From: an uncultured Lachnospiraceae bacterium
GTDB lineage: Bacteria > Bacillota > Clostridia > Lachnospirales > Lachnospiraceae
DNA: 64,000 nucleotides
Reading direction: 5' to 3'
NCBI GenBank assembly: GCA_959022495.1
Contig: CAUEYX010000008.1
Location: 1 to 64,000 of the forward strand
This document shows, one piece after another, positions 60,845 to 64,000 of this stretch. The notes beneath the pieces are model-generated. The model worked only from the letters and a program-made list of their open reading frames with translations, was not told the DNA's origin and ran no database searches. The position numbers were made by a program, and so were the translations under genes. Numbering within the stretch: position 1 is the first letter of the stretch; every line of letters starts with the position of its first letter.

Positions 60845-62017
60845 TTATTCAACCACGGTGCAGCCATCAACAATATAGAGCCAGGACGGCGCAGATACCT
60901 CTTCCTGCTCATGATAGTATTCACCCTCTGCGACTTCGAACTCTTCGCCTTCCGGGCTCACACCCTTAAGCGGTCCCTCAAATACATGCATCTCTCCGGA
61001 TTTTAATTTCTCCGCCGCCTCGTCAATGGCTTCCTGCGTACCCTCTGCCGCAATACTCTCATTCAGCGGTGACAGGTAAACCGCGTCGTCCGCCAGTCCC
61101 TTGCACCAGTCAGCCGGAATTTCCTCACCGTCAATCATCGCCTGTACTGCCTCAGTCACATAGATCCCCCAGTCAATACGCGGGGAAATCAGGGATGCAT
61201 TGGGAGCTGCCTCCCTCATGTCATTGTTGTATCCAACCTGCCATACACCGTTGTCCTCCGCTGTTGTAGCCGGAGCTGTGGAGTCAGAGTGCTGTGAGAT
61301 CACATCACAGCCGCGGTCGATCAGTGCTTTGGCCACCTGGGACTCAACCGTCGGATCATTCCAGGAGTTGGTGTACATTATCTCCATCGTGACATCCGGG
61401 TTCACGCTTTTTGCTCCCAGATAGAACGCGGTGTATCCGCTGATAACCTCCGCGAACGGATATGCGGCAACATAGCCCAGCTTATTCGACTCTGTCTTCA
61501 TCCCTGCCGCAATTCCGGCAAGATAACGCCCCTCATAGATAGAAGCAAAATAATTGTGGAAATTGTCAAGCCCTGCGTCTTTTGCCTGATAACCCGTAGC
61601 ATGACAGAACTGCACCTCCGGGTACTCTCTCGCCACTTCCACCACATAATCTTCAAATCCGAAGCTGGTGGCAAAAATAATATTGCATCCCGCGTCAACC
61701 AGCTCTCTTAGAGCCGTGTCACAAGACGCATCCTCTGCCACATTATATTTATTGATAATCTGATCGTCGCTTAATCCCAGCGTTTCCTGCATCTCCTGGG
61801 TTCCCAGGTCATGATTGTAGGTGTATCCCATATCGCTGGGATCTGAAATGTGCACAAATCCCACCTTAATCTCGTCCTTCAGAATTCCCTCGGAAACCGC
61901 CGCAGAAGAACCTCCCTCCTCATTTCCGCCAGTCTCCGCAGCCGGAGCTCCACACCCTGCCATCAGGGTGACTGCCATAACTGCGCACAAACATACGCTG
62001 ACAATCCTCTTCTTCAT
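60845..62017 (-). CDS. BMP-family nucleoside-binding lipoprotein
   Basis: A 390-residue extracytoplasmic solute-binding protein, first gene of the importer operon. Lipoprotein signal MKKRIVSVCLCAVMAVTLMAGC, with Cys22 as lipid site. The Bmp/PnrA fold is shown by KVGFVHISDPSDMGYTYNHDLG, IFATSFGFEDYVVEVA, and GVWQVGYNNDMREAAPNASL. Family members bind purine nucleosides (PnrA), but some bind other compounds such as autoinducers or simple sugars. SD GAGAAGGAGGAGAAAT. Confidence 0.93.
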   Translation of the reverse strand: MKKRIVSVCLCAVMAVTLMAGCGAPAAETGGNEEGGSSAAVSEGILKDEIKVGFVHISDPSDMGYTYNHDLGTQEMQETLGLSDDQIINKYNVAEDASCDTALRELVDAGCNIIFATSFGFEDYVVEVAREYPEVQFCHATGYQAKDAGLDNFHNYFASIYEGRYLAGIAAGMKTESNKLGYVAAYPFAEVISGYTAFYLGAKSVNPDVTMEIMYTNSWNDPTVESQVAKALIDRGCDVISQHSDSTAPATTAEDNGVWQVGYNNDMREAAPNASLISPRIDWGIYVTEAVQAMIDGEEIPADWCKGLADDAVYLSPLNESIAAEGTQEAIDEAAEKLKSGEMHVFEGPLKGVSPEGEEFEVAEGEYYHEQEEVSAPSWLYIVDGCTVVE

Positions 62018-62124
62018 ATTTCTCCTCCTTCTCTTGTCACTGTCCGGGAGTACCCCGGCATCTGCTTATAAGTGAAAAAACGCCATCCAGATCCTTTGTG
62101 TTATGGACAGCCTTTTCGTTATAC

Positions 62125-62153
62125 ATTTTACCCTCTGCCCTCTTATAAGTCAA
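62125..62153 (-). promoter_or_regulatory. Promoter of the BMP transporter operon
   Basis: Minus strand TTGACT (62153-62148), 17 bases, TAAAAT (62130-62125), with a leader of about 100 bases that contains a small CCGGGAGTACCCCGG hairpin. I saw no purine riboswitch core in the leader. The 62018-62342 stretch holds only this promoter and the copA terminator. Confidence 0.75.
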
Positions 62154-62263
62154 TATTTTTTCTGTTCCGTATATCCGCCGGCATGCCCCGCATCTGCCTT
62201 CCTATCCTTCCTTCTGAAACTTTGGTCTGCGCCGCGCATGATCCGGCTCTGGACCAAAATAAA

Positions 62264-62295
62264 CGGCCGGTCCAGAATCTCTCCTGCACCGGCCG
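62264..62295 (-). terminator. Terminator downstream of copA
   Basis: CGGCCGGT (62264-62271) pairs with ACCGGCCG (62288-62295); minus-strand tail TTTATTTTGG. It lies about 50 bases past the copA stop codon. Confidence 0.7.
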
Positions 62296-62342
62296 CCCCG
62301 CTGAAACAGCTTTTGTTACTTTCTGACAGGTATTTGAGGATC

Positions 62343-64000
62343 TTACCGGATATCCAGCACTTTATAATCCTGATCCTCCACTGCCTTTTTCAGGACCTCA
62401 TCACTGACCTCCGCGTTCAGGGTAAGGACTGCTGTCCCCGCTTCGTGGCTTACTTCCGCCGCGTCCACCCCTGCGAGGGCTTCCAGGGTTTTCTTTACCC
62501 TTGCCTCGCAGTGACCGCACATCATTCCATCGATCTTCATTGTCTTTGTCATTGTTGTTTCCTCCTTTTTCTTTCTTGTTTTTATCTTTTTATCCCTGCC
62601 GGCATCATGCACCTTAAACCAATTAAGCCTCAGCGCATTGCTGACCACACAGAAACTGGACAGGCTCATTGCCGCCGCCCCGAACATGGGGTTTAACTGC
62701 CAGCCGAAGATGGGTATCCAGACACCCGCCGCAAGCGGTATCCCAATCACATTGTAGAAAAATGCCCAGAACAAATTCTCATGGATATTCTTCAGCGTCG
62801 CGCGGCTTAAACGGATCGCCGCGGGCACATCGCTCAAACGGCTCTTCATAAGCACAACGTCCGCCGCGTCAATGGCAATGTCCGTCCCCGCGCCGATGGC
62901 GATTCCCATATCCGCCCTTGTCAGCGCAGGAGCGTCGTTGATGCCGTCTCCCACCATGGCAACCCTGCCCTTTTTCTTCAGGGAGCGTACCACACTCTCC
63001 TTACCGTCCGGGAGCACTCCCGCGATCACTTCGTCCACGCCCGCCTGGGCGCCGACAGCCTTCGCTGTGCGCTCATTATCACCGGTGAGCATCACAACAT
63101 GGATGCCCATATTCTGGAGCTCCTTTACAGCCCTTGGGCTGTCTTCTTTTATAACATCTGCCACGGCGATCATGCCGATAAACTCCCCGTCCCTGCTGAA
63201 AAACAGCGGGGTTTTCCCCTGCTCTGAGAGTTCTTCCGCTCTCTTTCTCACCTCGTCAGATATTCTGCTGTTCGCACTGATAAATGCCAGACTGCCGCCC
63301 GCCAATTTTACTCCGTCCAATGTCCCTGTCAGCCCATTGCCGGGGACAGCGTGAAAGTCTTCCGTCTCCAGCGCGGCGTCTGTGCCTTCCTCTTCCGCCC
63401 TCACAATGACTGCGCGGGCAAGGGGATGCTCGCTCTTCTTCTCAAGGGCATACGCGTACGCAAGCAGCTGCGCATCTGTCACTCCGGCTGCGGGGATCAT
63501 ATCCGTCACCTTCGGTTCCCCGCTGGTGATGGTGCCGGTCTTATCCAGAACCGCGATCTGGGTCTTCCCAGTCTCCTCCAGTGAAACCGCGGTTTTAAAC
63601 ATAATGCCGTTCTTCGCTCCCATCCCATTGCCCACCATGATCGCAACCGGTGTGGCAAGTCCCAGTGCGCAGGGACAGCTGATGACCAAAACGGAGATTC
63701 CCCTGGCCAGAGCGAATCCAATGGTCTGTCCCGCCGCCAGCCACACCAGAATCGTGACCAGGGCGATGCCAATGACAGCCGGGACAAACACGCCGGACAC
63801 CCGGTCCGCCACTTTCGCGATGGGAGCCTTTGTCGCCGCCGCGTCGCTCACCATCTGGATGATCTGGGCAAGGGTGGTATCCTCGCCCACCCGGGATGCC
63901 TCGCAGCGCAGAAAGCCCGACTGATTTAACGTGGCCGCGGATACCGTATCCCCTGCGCTTTTATCCACCGGAATGCTCTCTCCGGTAAGCGCGGACTCAT
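62343..64000 (-). CDS. copA: Copper-translocating P-type ATPase with C-terminal HMA domain (partial, cut by window edge)
   Basis: The last about 552 residues of a P1B-ATPase; the 5' end lies beyond 64000 and the frame enters the window open (DESALTGES region). The CPC metal site is ISCPCALGLATP, the phosphorylation site DKTGTITSG, the HP motif SEHPLARAV and the hinge MVGDGINDAPALTRAD. These are the features of Cu(I) exporters. After the last membrane helices (NALRLNWFKV) a lysine-rich linker leads into a 69-residue heavy-metal-associated domain with MCGHC (GMMCGHCEARV). A C-terminal HMA domain is unusual for CopA. The linker codons themselves spell a ribosome-binding site, so the domain may also be made as a separate CopZ-like protein. 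Confidence 0.93.
   Translation of the reverse strand, partial: ESALTGESIPVDKSAGDTVSAATLNQSGFLRCEASRVGEDTTLAQIIQMVSDAAATKAPIAKVADRVSGVFVPAVIGIALVTILVWLAAGQTIGFALARGISVLVISCPCALGLATPVAIMVGNGMGAKNGIMFKTAVSLEETGKTQIAVLDKTGTITSGEPKVTDMIPAAGVTDAQLLAYAYALEKKSEHPLARAVIVRAEEEGTDAALETEDFHAVPGNGLTGTLDGVKLAGGSLAFISANSRISDEVRKRAEELSEQGKTPLFFSRDGEFIGMIAVADVIKEDSPRAVKELQNMGIHVVMLTGDNERTAKAVGAQAGVDEVIAGVLPDGKESVVRSLKKKGRVAMVGDGINDAPALTRADMGIAIGAGTDIAIDAADVVLMKSRLSDVPAAIRLSRATLKNIHENLFWAFFYNVIGIPLAAGVWIPIFGWQLNPMFGAAAMSLSSFCVVSNALRLNWFKVHDAGRDKKIKTRKKKEETTMTKTMKIDGMMCGHCEARVKKTLEALAGVDAAEVSHEAGTAVLTLNAEVSDEVLKKAVEDQDYKVLDIR
62550..62566 (-). promoter_or_regulatory. Internal ribosome-binding site and start codon for the HMA domain of copA
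   Basis: Minus strand AGGAGG (62566-62561), 8 bases, ATG (62552-62550), in frame with the upstream ATPase. Starting here gives a 69-residue protein, MTKTMKIDGMMCGHCEAR onwards, the size and pattern of a CopZ chaperone. Confidence 0.7.

Noticed and set aside
62018..62124. Possible purine riboswitch ahead of the BMP nucleoside transporter
   Set aside because: The conserved three-way-junction core could not be recognised; only a small hairpin is visible.
1..64000. tRNA, rRNA, CRISPR arrays, prophage or insertion-sequence transposases
   Set aside because: No such structures or proteins were seen. The only repeated DNA found is the three-copy hairpin element and the FIVAR repeats in the GH95 gene.

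Overview
The window looks like chromosome of an anaerobic, spore-forming gut clostridium, most likely Lachnospiraceae (inference). The evidence is a sporulation sigma factor (SigG), a Re-type citrate synthase, a flavodiiron protein, indolepyruvate:ferredoxin oxidoreductase, a Gram-positive HPr/EI pair, and a wall-anchored GH95 fucosidase gene with a degenerate KTGD sorting signal. No rRNA, tRNA, CRISPR array or phage was seen. Most genes lie on the minus strand in compact operons, many with readable sigma-A promoters and intrinsic terminators.

Layout, left to right. 0-3.5 kb: an operon for the oxidative route to 2-oxoglutarate (Re-citrate synthase, a GntR/FCD regulator, NADP-isocitrate dehydrogenase), with a perfect 30-bp palindrome over its promoter. 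3.6-10.6 kb: leuB-ilvD-ilvB-serC-serA, a branched-chain and serine synthesis operon with one promoter and one terminator. 10.7-16.2 kb: a giant secreted GH95 protein broken by one in-frame TAA. 16.4-21.1 kb: yajC, tgt, an L,D-transpeptidase, and divergent aroC. 21.2-26.8 kb: purL, a DUF1461-type membrane protein, and a LysR regulator. 26.8-31.4 kb: a three-gene DNA-repair operon (radical SAM protein, its TIGR03915-type partner, and a nuclease-helicase) with two LexA-like boxes in its promoter.

32-37.6 kb: ptsH-ptsI; an Rrf2-metY-cysK cysteine operon; a second, cysteine-containing Rrf2 gene. 37.7 kb: a cold-shock gene. 38.2-44.2 kb: two phenylacetate-CoA ligases, iorAB and two ACT-domain proteins in one operon for aryl-acid metabolism. 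44.3-46.7 kb: an ArsC/Spx-like protein, a flavodiiron protein and a cytidylate-kinase-like protein. 46.8-56.4 kb: a PrsA-like lipoprotein, mfd, pth, small unknowns, a HAD phosphatase, sigG and a beta-CASP metallo-hydrolase. 57-62 kb: a BMP-type nucleoside ABC transporter operon with an attenuator-like hairpin. Right edge: a copper P-type ATPase, cut by the window, whose C-terminal HMA domain has its own ribosome-binding site.

The most unusual structure is a family of non-coding, multi-hairpin intergenic elements. Two long copies (31452-32041 and 56436-57077) and one internally deleted copy (36991-37143) share terminal inverted repeats (AATCTGGATTTG). In the two long copies several stems differ in sequence but stay base-paired, which is evidence that folding matters. 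Each copy lies between the 3' end of one minus-strand gene and the promoter of the next. The element appears to supply the stop codon of ptsI and of an ABC permease, and the last 20 codons of an Rrf2 regulator. I do not recognise it as a named family.
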